NCBI RefSeq assembly: GCF_949987535.1
Contig: NC_080067.1
Span: 82,175,985-82,239,984, forward strand
Source of the DNA: Balaenoptera acutorostrata
Taxonomy: Eukaryota; Chordata; Mammalia; Artiodactyla; Balaenopteridae
DNA length: 64,000 bases
Reading direction: 5' to 3'
Positions 44,746 through 55,999 of the stretch are shown piece after piece (position 1 is the first letter of the stretch; every line of letters starts with the position of its first letter). Under the pieces are notes generated by a model, which was given only the letters and a program-made list of their open reading frames with translations, ran no database searches and was not told where the DNA came from. The translations under genes and the position numbers were made by a program.

Positions 44746-44839
44746 ATGTCTACGTGTGTATAACTGAGTCACTTTGCTGTACAGCAGAGGTTGGCACAGC
44801 ATGGTAAATCAACTGTATTTTAATAAAAAAAATAAAATT
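44746..44839 (+). mobile_element. Very short, recently inserted L1 3' end
   Basis: Only about 94 bp of L1 3' terminus: 'gtgtataactgagtcactt', 'tgctgtacagcagagg', 'ggtaaatcaactgtatttta', then an A-rich tail. It is flanked by a 19-20-bp duplication with one mismatch (AGAAGGGAAGGAGGAAAA at 44726 and AGAAGAGAAGGAGGAAAA at 44840). Same L1 lineage as 46915-47359. Confidence 0.85.
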
Positions 44840-44859
44840 AGAAGAGAAGGAGGAAAAAG

Positions 44860-45601
44860 GGCTCAAAGATGAGAAGGGAACCACTGGGCCAGGGGACTCA
44901 GGCCCTCTTTCTAGTCTCACTGCAGACCTCAGAGACTTTGCTGCCCCACCCTCTCAAAAATCCCTCATTCTTCCCCCAATGTGGCTGAGGAGCAGCCCAA
45001 GGCCCAGCTGCTCCCGAGGTGCGGCCCTCAGGCACCTTTTGCTTTCCTGTGCTTCTCTGCGTGGAAATGCCGAGTGACCATCAGGCAGGAAGCTAAGGTT
45101 CAGACGCCTCTGCTGGTGCATGCCTGACAGTTTGCTGAGAGCCCCCTGAGAAGAGACGCTTTGGCCTTTGCTTTCACTCCCAGTCAAGGCCTGTCGTCGC
45201 CAGGCTAGAGCCTGCAGTGGCCACTGGACGGAGGAGAGGAGCTCCCTTCTCCAGCTCCTCTCATCTTCGGCGGCCTCTGCCCCCAGGGCTGTGGGAGTGA
45301 CAGGCTTGCCCTAGCCCTTGCCTGGTCCTCCAGGCGTGGGTGAGAGAAGCCAGGCTGCCTGCGCACAGGGTCCTGAGGCTCCAGACTGGAACTCTCGGGC
45401 GGTCGGTCACGTGTCCCTTTCCCTGGGAGATGCTCTGAGAAACACTCCCAGCCCCGTTCCTGGTGCTTCAAGACGCCCGACAAATACTGATCGATGTTCA
45501 TATCCTCCCCACGCTGGGACTGGGCATAGGTTGGTTGTGGTTCTCAGTTTCTTGCTTTCACTATAACTAAACCAGGTAGGCGGTGGGAGAATAACTGCTT
45601 T
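44860..45601. other. Unique sequence, no gene seen
   Basis: No recognised repeat. 'cccgacaaatactgatcgat' near 45476-45496 may be an L2 end. Confidence 0.35.
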
Positions 45602-45612
45602 TCTGACATTTT

Positions 45613-45882
45613 TTTTTTAAATTTTATTTATTTTTGGCTGTGTTGGGTCTTCGTTTCTGTGTGAGGGCTTTCTCTAGTTGCGGCGAGCGGAGGCCACTCT
45701 TCATCGCGGTGCGCGGGTCCCTCACTATCGTGGCTTCTCTTGTTGCGGAGTGCAGGCTCAGTAGTTGTGGCTCACGGGCCCAGTGGCTCCGCGGCATGTG
45801 GGATCTTCCCAGACCAGGGCTCAAACCCGTGTCCCCTGCATTGGCAGGCGGATTCTTAACCACTGAGCCACCAGGGAAGCCC
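45613..45882 (-). mobile_element. CHR-2 tRNA-derived SINE
   Basis: Duplication TCTGACATTTT at 45602-45612 and 45883-45893. 'TTTCTGTG' body type, shortened by loss of one internal unit. The B box has lost its CpG (GGTTTGAGCCC in sense). Confidence 0.95.
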
Positions 45883-45904
45883 TCTGACATTTTATATTAT
45901 TACC

Positions 45905-46085
45905 CTATTTAGTTTATCAATAGTCCTTGAGAAGTAGGTACTATCTCCCTATTTTCTAGGAGAAGAATCTGAGGCTTTCTAAGGTGAAATGACTCAGTCC
46001 ACACCACTCATCTCATAAGTAACTGAGCCAGGACCTGAACCCAGGTCTTCTGATACCAGGTCCCATGTTCTTTCCCACACCATGC
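45905..46085 (-). repeat. MIR
   Basis: 'aagtaggtactatctcccta', 'agaagaatctgaggcttt', 'gtaactgagccaggacctga', 'acccaggtcttctgatacc' follow reversed MIR. Confidence 0.82.
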
Positions 46086-46904
46086 TTCATCTCCTTGAGA
46101 TAACGCAGAGCCCGTTCCTTCTTTCCTCTGGGCCTCCGTTTCCCACCTTGTGGAGTGCAGCCACTCTACTTCCTCCCGCCCTTGAGGATCCAGCCAGTCT
46201 GTCTGCTTTGTCTCTGGTCTGGTTTCTGGGCTCAGGCCCAGTTCTTGTCAGGACCACTGCCTCGGAAACCTTCCACTGTTTTTGAAGTGGGCTTCCATTT
46301 TCACACCTCCAACCCCATCCTGCCTTCCCTCATCTGCTGTGCTCTGCATGTTGTGGTTTCTCCCTTCTGCACTGGAGGAAGTGATGGGAGAGGAGGGGGA
46401 AGGACGGGATCAGGCTGTCATTGGACGCTCCAATCTATGGACCTCTGCTGTTTGCAGGCATGTTAGTGTCATGAAGAGACACCAAGATACAGTCACTTTC
46501 AGAAGATGAGAGTTTCTTCCTTTCTCAGGTAGTAGTCCCAAAGTGACCTGGTCTGGTCCCATGAGGTTGCTCCACCACCCACAAGGCCATTATCCTCATC
46601 TATATCGTCAAAACTGCGTTTGGGGGCTATCCATGTTCCAGCCTAGAAGAAAGTGAAAAAAGATGCTGGTCCAGGTAGGGCAAGGGGCTCGTCTGATGAT
46701 GGAGAGGGAGATGGCACAGAAGTTGCACACATCACTTCTGTTCACATCCCTTTGACCTGAGCACAGCCACATGACCACACCTAGCTGCAACGTTGGCTGA
46801 AAAATACTCTCGCTGGGCAGCCATGTGTCCAGCTACGCTGTAATGTTTTGGAAGAAGGGGAGAATGAATTTAGGTGGACAACTAACAGTCTCTGTCATGG
46901 CCCT
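46086..46904. other. Unique sequence, no gene seen
   Basis: No recognised repeat or exon. Confidence 0.4.
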
Positions 46905-46914
46905 TAAAATTATT

Positions 46915-47359
46915 ATTTGTTTTCAATTTAGTTCTTATTGGAGTATAGTTGATTTACAATGTTGTGTTAGTTTATGCTGTACAACAAAGTGAATCAGTTA
47001 TACATATACATATATCTATTCTTTTTTAGATTATTCTCCTATATAGGTCATTACAGAGTACTGAGAAGAGTTCCCTGTGCTATACAGTAGGTCCTTATTA
47101 GTTATCTATTTTATATATAGTGGTGTGTATATGTCAATCCCAGTCTCCCAATTTATCTCTCCCCCTGCCCTTTTCCCACTGGTAACCATAAGTTTGTTTT
47201 CTACATCTGTGACTCTATTTCTGTTTTGTAAATAAGTTCATTTGTACCATTTGTTTAGATTTCACATATAAGCGCTATCATATGATATTTGTCTTTCCCT
47301 GTGGGACTTAACTTCACTCAGTATGACAATCTCTAGGTCCATCCATGTTGTTGCAAATG
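46915..47359 (-). mobile_element. Lineage-specific L1 3' end, antisense
   Basis: About 445 bp, 5'-truncated, with 'ggagtatagttgatttacaa', 'caaagtgaatcagttatac', 'tgctatacagtaggtcctta', 'ctcactgataaccataa'-like text and 'tctaggtccatccatgttg'. Duplication TAAAATTATT at 46905-46914 and 47360-47369. Low apparent divergence and this 3' end type mark a cetartiodactyl L1 younger than the other L1 copies here. Confidence 0.9.
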
Positions 47360-47369
47360 TAAAATTATT

Positions 47370-48414
47370 TTTTAAGTAAAAAGGTAAATCCTAATTATCT
47401 ACTCTAAAGGGACATGGTGGGAGGTGGTAGTGTGATAATCTATAGTCCATCAGATGGCCCTCGAGCTGAAAGTACGTTTCTGGGGGGTCAGTTTGCAAAT
47501 GAACATTTGCTGCACTCTTTCCACTAGGTGCTCTTTATAGACTTGCATCAGTAATGGTTGAGTTTAATGGCTCACCCTTTGGCACCCAGGTCGTGTCTCC
47601 TGAGGAAGAAGACTTAACTCTTTTTAACTCTTTCATCCCAAGAATTGGGCTCTTAGTCTCAGTGCCAGCCCCGGTCAACCTTCCTACCTCTCGTTAGCAG
47701 GGCAGCTGGGAGTAAGTGGCGACCGGGGCCAACTCTTGGTTTTCTCTCTGGGAGGCTGAGTCACATCACAGAGAAGGCCCCCTGAGTCCTAGGATGTCAG
47801 GGCCCTTGTGAAGCAGCTGAGAGACGTGGGGTCGTGTTCTCCTGTTTTACATAAGAAGAAACCTCATGGGACCCAGCAGACTTGCTGAGGCAGCCCAGCC
47901 TGTGAGGAGGAGGGCAGGCCCTGCAGTAATCCAGGTCCTCACTGTTCATCAAGCCTTTTCACAAGCCTCATTTCCACATTATCTCATTTCTCCTCCCAGG
48001 TCCAGCCTCCAGGGATTTTCCATTGATCTGCTCAAAGCCAGCCAGCCGGTCAGGGACCCACCAAGACCACACCTGGGTCTCCCAGGTCCCAGCCCAACAG
48101 GGCTGTGCACCCACCCACAGGGACACATAGACTTGCTCCTGGCTCATCTGTCTGGTAGAAACCATCTCCAAGCCCTTAGCAGCCACGGCAGTTAGTGCCA
48201 CATTCATTTGTCCATCTTTCTTGGCCTCATCTGTGTTTTATTTGATTCTAACTCAGGCCTTTGCATTCCCATGGATGGGGTCCTGTAACCCCCTCTCCTG
48301 CCTTGTGCTTGGTGCTCAGTGTCAGAGGCAAAGATGGCTGGGGGTCTGGACTGTCTTCTGACGTGAGCTGGAATATTCAAGGCCTTGAAAGTGCCCTGTA
48401 GCCCTCAATGTCCT
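47370..48414. other. Mostly unique sequence
   Basis: A possible MIR trace around 47975-47995 ('cattatctcatttctcctcc'). No gene seen. Confidence 0.35.
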
Positions 48415-48540
48415 TTTCACCCATTTATTCGTTTAGTGAGTGTTTATTGGTGCCTGATATGTATCAGCCTGTCCTGGAGGATGAGGATGTACTAGTGAGC
48501 AGAGGGAGGCCTGGCCAGCCCCTGGAGGGCTTTTATCTAG
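48415..48540 (-). repeat. L2 3' fragment
   Basis: 'cccatttattcgtttagtga', 'gtgtttattggtgcctgata', 'gatgaggatgtactagtgag' match reversed L2. Confidence 0.65.
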
Positions 48541-48559
48541 TTCTCACCCCTCCCAGCCA

Positions 48560-48730
48560 CTCAGGGCATCGCTAGACCATCTCGTATTGCTTTACACCTG
48601 TAATGTGTTTGCATTGGTAAAATCAGCAGGCATCCATAGCTCCATTTCAGAGCTAGCTCTGGAGGTTATGTGATTTGCCCAAAGTCACAAGGCCAGCAAA
48701 GGTCAGTCCAGGTCCCCTGACGCCCAGCAA
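48560..48730 (-). repeat. MIR
   Basis: 'agctccatttcagagctagc', 'ggttatgtgatttgcccaaa', 'gtcacaaggccagcaaagg' are reversed MIR. Confidence 0.75.
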
Positions 48731-49964
48731 AGCACTCCTTCCGTGGTATCTCCTTGCCTCTCTCTCCAGGCAACCTCTGGGGTAACCTCTGGAGCCCCCT
48801 GAATCCCTGCTGCGGTACCTGACGGAGCTGGGCAAGCCTGCCTTGTCCTGAGCAGCTGCAGGGTGACCCTCCATCCTGGGTCATTCACAGGGTGCCCAAG
48901 CCTGCCACACAGACAGACATAGCCCCATACACGTTCTGCACTCAAGTAGAGGTTAGGTAAGCAGCTTGGTGGCAATTTCACTTTCTCGTTAGTGTTTCTT
49001 TTTTCCTTCCAAATTCAGCAGACCTAAAATGGGCCCCTGGAGGTGAGGACTGGAGGGAGGGAGGAGGTGTGGGTAGGGAAGGCACGAGGGAAAGCCGCGC
49101 TTCACCTGTGTAGGGTGGAAAGCCGAATTCAGTGTTTGGGGAGGGGCTGCTCGTTTCCCTCCCGCGGGATCTGATTCCAGCATTTTGTCAGCCCCTTCCC
49201 TCCACCTACACAGCCCAGCATCATCCTCAGCTGTCACCACTGCTCACCTAGAACAATGAAGTCTTGTCTGATTTTCCTGGAAGGGGGAGGAGGATGCTGA
49301 GGGTGGAAGAACTTGGGGAGGTGGGGCTGGATAATTGTTCTCCAAGATGGAGGAGAGAAACTTCATTTGCACTCAGATTATAAATAAACTTCTAGCCCAC
49401 AAAAACTTCTTGCCAGGCCACAGAGCAAACTTTCCCTTACCGCAGAGGTCAGAGAACTGCATGGGAAGCAGTTCATGGGTGGCAAAGCCCCATCCAGCTT
49501 CTCTAGAAACTCTTGCCAAGGCACTCCCACCGAGCCAGGCTGTCCATCACCCCCGACCCCTCTGCCCCAACTCATAGCCTTGGTTTGTGTGGGAACGTAT
49601 CTGCATTTCCACACTGCTTTGTACGTGTGATTCCCACACCTTGGGGGTGCGTGAGGGGGGTCGTTGACTGGCATAGGTTCTGAAGGACTCCGGCTTCCTC
49701 TGGGATTCCCCACAGATTTAGCATGGATCAGACGGGAGACTTTTGTATGACTTCCAGGTGTGACCAGCTGTCTTGAAGCTGCAGCTTATATGCTGAAATG
49801 TTGGGCATTTTATTGCATTTCAGAAGAACATGGGACAGGATATTTGAAATCAGATTTCCCAGAAAACCCTGTAAGTGGTGTCTCCATTCATAGTGGTGTG
49901 CTCAGGACGGTTGCGCTGCCAGAGCCCTGGGCCACGGCCACTCCATGGACTGTCCCAGGTGGCA
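48731..49964. other. Unique sequence, no gene seen
   Basis: No recognised repeat or splice-supported exon. Confidence 0.4.
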
Positions 49965-50145
49965 GAGACCTTGGCCATCACCCACTGCCTCTCCGGTTTT
50001 ATAGACGAAGAAGCTGAGGCCCATAGAGGAAAAGTGACTTGCTTAGAGCCAAAGTGCTATTTTTTTTTTCCCCTGTGGCAAATCCAGGATGAGAGCCTCC
50101 TAAGTCCCTAGTACTTTCTTTACACTGTGCTGCTTCCAGACGTTT
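49965..50145 (-). repeat. MIR
   Basis: 'ggttttatagacgaagaagc', 'tgaggcccatagaggaaaag', 'tgacttgcttagagccaaag' are reversed MIR. A T run is inserted at about 50061-50069. Confidence 0.75.
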
Positions 50146-50650
50146 ATTCATTGCTCTCGGGCTGCCCCTTCTCCCCATGGCTTTAAATTCATATACTTTC
50201 CCAAAGCCCCCAAGTTTCATGACATGCTAGAAACGTTGACATCCTGTCTTAATACAGTCTTAATACCTCAGTCTATACCTGAGCCCCCCGTGAGAGACTT
50301 TCTGGTCCCTTGGGACCTTATGGTTGAGCCTCAGCGCCCAGAGACCCCTGTACCTTTTCTCCTGCACATTTCATGCTCCCAAAAGCCAGAGAGAGTGGCT
50401 GTCTTGGGGCATACCATCTGAAGTCTGCTCTGAGCCTAGTAGATGAAAGAATCTGAGTCTTTGGAAAATGACCCCCTAAAGGGCAGGGAGGGAGGCCAGT
50501 CCCTCTGTGGCCCAAAGGTGGGGCTCTAGGTCAATTCACCGAGTGTCAGGTTTTCAAAAACAGCAGTTTGATATTCTGCAGATCAGCTTGTGGTCTGTCC
50601 CACGTCTACCGTGCTCCCAGTCCCTCTTGCTTTGCCTCCCCTTTGTTCTA
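50146..50650. other. Unique sequence, no gene seen
   Basis: Nothing recognised. Confidence 0.4.
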
Positions 50651-51288
50651 CAGCTGTGCTGTGCAACAGAAATACAGTGAGAGCTACATACATAATTTTA
50701 ACTTTTCCAGTAGCCAAAAAAGTTTTTAAAAATGGGTGAAATTTAGACTTCCCTGGTGGCGCAGTGTTTAAGAATCCGCCTGCCAGTGCAGGGGACACGG
50801 GTTCGAGCCCTGATCCCGGAAGATCCCACATGCCTCAGAGCAACTAAGCCTGTGCGTCACAACTACTGAGCCTGCGCTCTAGAGCCCGCAAGCCACAACT
50901 ACTGAGCCCATGTGCCACAACTACTGAAGCCCGCGCGCCTAGAGCCCGTGCTCCGCAACAAGAGAAGCCACTGCAGTGAGAAGCCCGTGCACCGCAAATG
51001 AAGAGTAGCCCCTGCTCGCTGCAACTAGAGAAAGCCCGCATGCAGCAATGAAGACCCAATGCAGCCAATAATTAATTAAAAAAATTTTTTAACGGGTGAA
51101 ATTAATTTTAATAGTGTATTTTTACTTCACCCAGTATCTCTAGTATATCATTTAAACAAGTAATTAAAAAATTATTTCAAACTCTGATGTGTATTTGCAC
51201 TTACAGCACACCTCAGTTCAGACTAGTCACATTTCAAGTGCTCACAGCTGCGTGCAGCTGGCGGCTGCCATTGCGGACAGTGCTGTCC
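50651..51288. mobile_element. hAT-Charlie-like DNA transposon relic, split by a SINE
   Basis: Left part 'ctgtgctgtgcaacagaaat', 'ttttccagtagcc'. Right part 'cttacagcacacctcagttc', 'tcacatttcaagtgctcaca', 'gcggacagtgctg'. Same family as 20250-20750. Left and right ends carry CAG/CTG-type termini. Interrupted by the SINE at 50744-51090. Confidence 0.72.
50744..51090 (+). mobile_element. CHR-2 tRNA-derived SINE
   Basis: Duplication AA(T/C)GGGTGAAATT at 50731-50743 and 51091-51103. A box TGGCGCAGTG and B box GGTTCGAGCCC are intact. 'Active-gcaaca' body with two extra 'cacaactactgag' units, matching the 'TTGCTGCG' type. It lies in the hAT relic at almost the same internal position as the SINE in the 20-kb copy. 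Confidence 0.95.
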
Positions 51289-52470
51289 TGCAGCTCAATA
51301 GACTTCTGTCCCCCTTTGCCCCTGTACTCCTCCCCTGCCTCTGCCTTTGGATAAATCCTGGTTCTCCCGCCTTTCCCTTCATTCCACGCTCCCTCTCAAG
51401 CATCCTAAGAAAGAGTCACCTTCACAGCCCCTATGACTTAATCCATTGCAGTCTGGACCCCTCTTCTACCCAATCTCCCTCAGCGGTCACCTGTGGGAGG
51501 GCCCTAAGAACCTTTGATTCACGGGACCTTGTCAGCCTCTTCCACAGACTTGACTCGGTTGGCCCTCCAACTCTTCCTTTAATCTCTCTCTTCCAGTTAG
51601 CTTTCGTGACACTGCCTCACTCATTCCACTCACCATGGAAACTTCCCTTCCCCTGGAGAGCCACTTCTGGCAAATGTCTTGCTTGGGACCTCCCAACACA
51701 GCTCCCCCTTCCCTTTGCAGGCCCCTAGCCCCCCTCAGGCCCTGGCCTTTCTCATCTGTGCCATCTCCCCACCTCTCCTTTTGGTTTCTCCATCTCTAGC
51801 ACCTTCCTCTTGACTACCTCTTTCCCAGCTGTCCAATTAATCTTTCTGAAGTGCATCTCTGATCACATTTCCCCGTTGAAAGCCTGCAACATTAGAAGTT
51901 GTAATAACAGGGGAACTTGCTTACGCTATAGCGTTGAGTGAAAAAAGCAGGATACCAAATCATAGAAACAGTAAGATCCCAGCTTCACAAAAGCAAAAAC
52001 AAAAAACTGTGAGTAGATTAGAGTGGAAGGAAGGAAGGAAGGAACCAGACAGCACTGGTTGTCTTTGGGGGGTAAAATGATTTTTTTCCTATGATTTTGA
52101 GATTTTCTCTAATGAAAGCACATTTTATAAGTTGAACAGTTAATATACTTTTTATTTTGGGAAATGCAGCCACCAAGAGGTTTTAATGCTTCCTGGGTCA
52201 TGTGCCAGCTCCTTACCTGACATGGATGTCCTTCGTGATCCAGCCATGAACCCCACCCTGTCTCTGGCCAGTTCCCCTTGCTGGCTCTGTCCCAGTCAGC
52301 GTTGACTTGCTCACATTCCACAGGCAGCCTTGCACCTGTCTCCCTCCACCCCTTTATTCAGGTTGTTTCTGCCACCTGGACACCCCTCCCCTGTCCTGCT
52401 GGCTGCCCGGATGCTGCCGATGCTGCAGCTTCCATCTCCAGACACTTCTAGACACTTCTAGCCTTCTTGG
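51289..52470 (+). mobile_element. L2 LINE fragment, split by L1
   Basis: C/T-rich L2 3' half: 'aattaatctttctgaagtgc', 'catctctgatcacatttccc', 'cgttgaaagcctgcaac' up to 51890. It resumes after an L1 insertion with 'ccttcgtgatccagccatga', 'gttgacttgctcacattcc' and 'ggttgtttctgccacctgg'. Order agrees with L2. No intact ORF. Confidence 0.6.
51893..52145 (+). mobile_element. L1 3' fragment inserted in L2
   Basis: 'ataacaggggaacttgctta', 'gttgagtgaaaaaagcagga', 'aagatcccagcttcaca', 'tttgagattttctctaatga' are old L1 3' UTR text. It contains a (GGAA)5 run at 52025-52044. Confidence 0.65.
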
Positions 52471-52649
52471 TCCCCACTGCCCAGACGTGACTTCTTTTTC
52501 TTGTTTGAATCTCTTTTCCCATTTGACTTATTCTGGCTGGTTTTGTAGGCATTTGAATTCTGATCTCTTCAATTTAGATACCAAGTTCCTTCAGCCTGCC
52601 ATGCTCAGAGTAAAAGCATGTAAGTTTTTCCTCTTTTTAAAATAAATTC

Positions 52650-53445
52650 ATCATTTTTCTCTTTTAAGATTCATACGTAGGGTAGAAAAGTAGGAAAGTA
52701 TTCAGTGGTCTAAAGAAAAAGGTAAAAATACTTAAAATGCTACCACCTAGGGACAGTCTACCACTGTTGACATACATATATTTTTAGATTGGGATCATGC
52801 TGAATATGCAATTCTGTATTCTCTTTTTACCCCACTTGACATTATATTTTGCAAACTTCCCCATGATGTTGAATCTTCTTCAAATAAAACATTTGAAAGT
52901 CCTTGACATATTCCAGGGTATTGAAGCACCATAATTTATTTAACTATCCTCTAGTTGTTCAACATTTATCTGTTCCCCATTTTTAAGTTTTCTAATTCCC
53001 CTTGGATATAAAGCCCTGCCCAAGCTACTGAGTTTCTGTAGCACAGATTCCTGAGAGGAGACTGAATCTAGGTCAAAGAGTATAAACATTTTTAAGGCTC
53101 TTCATACACATGGCCAGATTGCTTTCCAGAAGGGTTGTGCCTTCACATCCCCACTGATGGTATGGTGCCTTTTCTATTGCATTCTTGCCATCATTATTAC
53201 CATGAAAAAAAGCTTTGCTAGTTTAATAGGCAAAATATTGTTTTCATTAGTATTTCTTTGCTTACTGGTGAGGTTCACATTTTTCATATCATGTGTTTAT
53301 AAGTCATTTGTAATTTTACTTCTTTGAAAAGCTTCTTCATCTACGTTATCCATTTTTTCTGTTAAATTTTACTTATTCCTTGTTAATTTATAAACCACTT
53401 CATATAGTAAGAGTATTATCTCCTCTGCCATATTTGTTGAGCGTT
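52650..53445 (-). mobile_element. Old L1 3' region, antisense
   Basis: 'aaaatgctaccacctaggga', 'cttgacattatattttgcaa', 'ggtcaaagagtataaacatt', 'ggccagattgctttccaga', 'catccccactgatggtatgg', 'ttcattagtatttctttgc'. Colinear over about 800 bp. Diverged. Confidence 0.8.
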
Positions 53446-53504
53446 TGTGGAACTAACTTGGGGTTAGCGACTGCAAGGCCTGCAGAGTTTGTGTCCTCTC
53501 AGCT

Positions 53505-53650
53505 GCTTCTGTGCATATGCCTTCCTCCACCACCAGACCTGGAGTCCTGGAGGGCAGGGGCTGGGTGGCCGGGGTCAAGGTTCCCCAGTGCCCCAGCATG
53601 GTGCTCTGCACTGGATGCTTAGTCAATGCTTTTCGAATGAATTAAGAGGA
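53505..53650 (+). repeat. L2 3' terminus
   Basis: 'tggagggcaggggctggg', 'cccagtgccccagcatggtg', 'gcttagtcaatgcttttcga' then GAATGAATT. Forward L2 end. Confidence 0.65.
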
Positions 53651-53854
53651 TGTCCTGTTCAAATAAGTACTGTTATATGAAAGCTGTTGTTTTTCTCTGG
53701 CTGTGTACACAAGGTCTGGGGTCTTCCTAGGAACAAGTGACCAAAGATGACAAAAATAAAGTGTACAGTGTGGCCATTTCTCTCTAAAGGCACAGCTGTT
53801 TAAGTTACAGAGTAAACTACCTTACATGTTATTGTCACTATTTGCTTTAAATGT

Positions 53855-54965
53855 TAAGGGAATCAAAATCACAATGAGATACCAACCACCTCACTCCCGC
53901 TAGGATGGCTGTAATAAAAAAGACAGACAAAACAAGTGTTGGGGAGGATTGTGGCGAGTCAGAACCCTCAGCCACTGCTGGTTGGAATTTAAAAGGTGCA
54001 GCCACTTTGTAAAACACTTGGGCAGTTCCTCAAAATGTTTAACATAGAGTTACCATGTGACCAGCGTCTTAGTCCATCCAGTTTGCTATAACAAAATACC
54101 ATAGCCTGGGTGGCTTAAACAACATTTATTTCTCACATTCTGGAGGATGGGAAATCAAGTTCAAGTCACCAGCAGATTTGGGTCTGGTGAGAGCCCACTT
54201 CCTGGTTCATAGTTTTTCACTGTGTACTCACGTGGTGGAAGAGATTAGAAAACTCTATGAGATCTCTTTTGTAAGGGTGCTAATCCCACTCATGAGTGCT
54301 CCACCCTCATACCTAATCATCTTCCCAAAGCCCCCCACCTCCTAATACCATCACACTGGGGGTCAGGATTTTAACATATGCATTTAGGGGAAGAGGACAC
54401 AAACATTCAATCCATAACATCTAGCAATTCCACTCCTAGGTATATACCCAAGAGAATTAAAAACAGATGTCTCTGAAAGAAGCTGTACATGAATGTTCAT
54501 AGCAACATTATTCATAACAGTCAAAAAGTAGATACAACCCAAATGTCTATAACTGATGGATGAATAAACAAAATGTGGTATATCTGTACTATGGAATGTT
54601 ATTTGGCCATAAAAAGGAGTGAAGTACTGATACATGCTAAACAGAGATGAATCTTGAAAATACTATGCTAAGTGAAAAGAGCTAGACACGGGAGGCTATT
54701 ACATGATACCATTTATATGAAATGTCTAGAACAGGCAAGTCCATCAAGACAGAAAGTAAATTAGTAGTTGACGGAGCTGGGGGTGGGGCTGCGGGGGGAA
54801 ATAAGTGAGGATTAATGGGTGTGGGATTTCCTTGGGGGGCTGTTAATAATGTTCTGGAGTTAGTGGTGAGGGTTGCACAACCTTGAGATTGCATTAAAAG
54901 CTACTGAATTGTATACTCTAAACGGATGAATTCTATGGTATATGAATTGTATCTCGCTGAAAACA
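53855..54965 (+). mobile_element. L1 3' end, split by a MaLR LTR
   Basis: 'aatcaaaatcacaatgagat', 'accaacca', 'gtgttggggaggattgtgg', 'ccactgctggttggaattt', then the LTR 54066-54420. It continues with 'agcaattccactcctaggta', 'tatacccaagagaattaaaa', 'aatgtctataactgatgga' and 'attgtatactctaaacgg'. A standard sense L1 3' portion about 750 bp long without the LTR. Confidence 0.9.
54066..54420 (-). mobile_element. MaLR-type solo LTR inserted in L1
   Basis: Reversed LTR: 'cttagtccatccagtttgct', 'aaaataccatagcctggg', 'cctcctaataccatcacac', ending 'ttcaatccataaca'. The L1 target is duplicated as CCAGC at 54061-54065 and CTAGC at 54421-54425, the 5-bp duplication expected for an LTR element. Confidence 0.9.
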
Positions 54966-55237
54966 TAATTCAAGGACACTCTACGAGGGTAAGGCTTGGC
55001 CTCACAAGACAGGCAATGGGCCTTTCTCACCTGCAGTGGCGAGTTCCTGGGAGAGAGCTGGGCTGGAGGCAGCAGCTGGGAAGAAGGCCCTATCAGCAGC
55101 ATTTTATGTGACCAGGATCTATGAAGAAGGCCTGGGGCACTTAGGACGAGGGTGAAAGAAAGTCGAGTGTTTCTTTATTAAATAGAATAAAACAAAAGTG
55201 GACCTAAATTAAGTTGGGATAAATAACAGCTTCGTAC

Positions 55238-55450
55238 AGTAGAGCAGGACAAGCTCTGAACTCGGAATGAGAATCTGATTGAGTTCTGCCGCCGCCTTGC
55301 TGTGTGACTGCCGATGAGGCCCCTGCCTCGAGCCTTAGTTCCCGCATCAGCAGGAGGGGGCGATGCCACCCAACTTGCTTATCTTAGAAGGATGCAATGA
55401 GGATGCAATGAAATGTTACCTGTGAAGGTGTTTTGAAGGCTGTAAATTGC
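55238..55450 (+). repeat. MIR
   Basis: 'aagctctgaactcggaatg', 'ttctgccgccgccttgctgt', 'gtgtgactgccgatgagg', 'gagccttagttcccgcatca'. A local 12-bp tandem (AGGATGCAATGA twice) lies at 55388-55412. Confidence 0.7.
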
Positions 55451-55592
55451 TGACCCCCATCATTCCTAGATACTTGTCTTTTTTCCTATTTTAGTCTACG
55501 TTGTCTTTCCTAAACATGGATTAAGCAGTTGCTAATTATTGATTTGTTTTTAATAATAGTAAAATTGTATTAAATAAACATCGTACTTTTAT

Positions 55593-55981
55593 AGATTACT
55601 TTTTTTTAAACCATTGAATTGCACACTTTATTTTTTTTTAAGAATTTTATTTATTTTTGACTGCGTTGGGTCTTCATTGCTGTGCACGGGCTTTCTATAG
55701 TTGTGACGAGAGGGGGCTACTCTTCGTTGCGGTGCGTGGTCTTCTCATTGCGGTGGCTTCTCTTGTTGCGGAGCACGGGCTCTGGGAGGGGGCTTCAGTA
55801 GTTGCAGCACTCAGGCTCAGTAGTTGTGGCTTGTGGGCCCTAGAGCACGCGGGCTACATTAGTTGCAGCACGTGGGCCTAGTTGCTCCACAGCATGTGGG
55901 ATCTTCCCAGACCAGGGATTGAACCCTTGTCCCCTGCATTGGCAGGCAGATTCTTAACCACTGCGCCACCAGGGAAGTCCC
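55593..55981 (-). mobile_element. CHR-2 tRNA-derived SINE with probable 3' transduction
   Basis: Imperfect duplication AAACAT(C/T)GTACTTTTA at 55577-55592 and 55982-55997. The SINE proper spans about 55632-55981 ('TTGCTGTG' body, B box decayed). Between its tail and the left duplication are 39 extra bases containing 'aaaccattgaattgcacact', a piece of L1 3' UTR in the opposite orientation, plus a second A-tail. This fits read-through from a SINE located inside an L1. Confidence 0.9.
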
Positions 55982-55999
55982 AAACATTGTACTTTTAGA

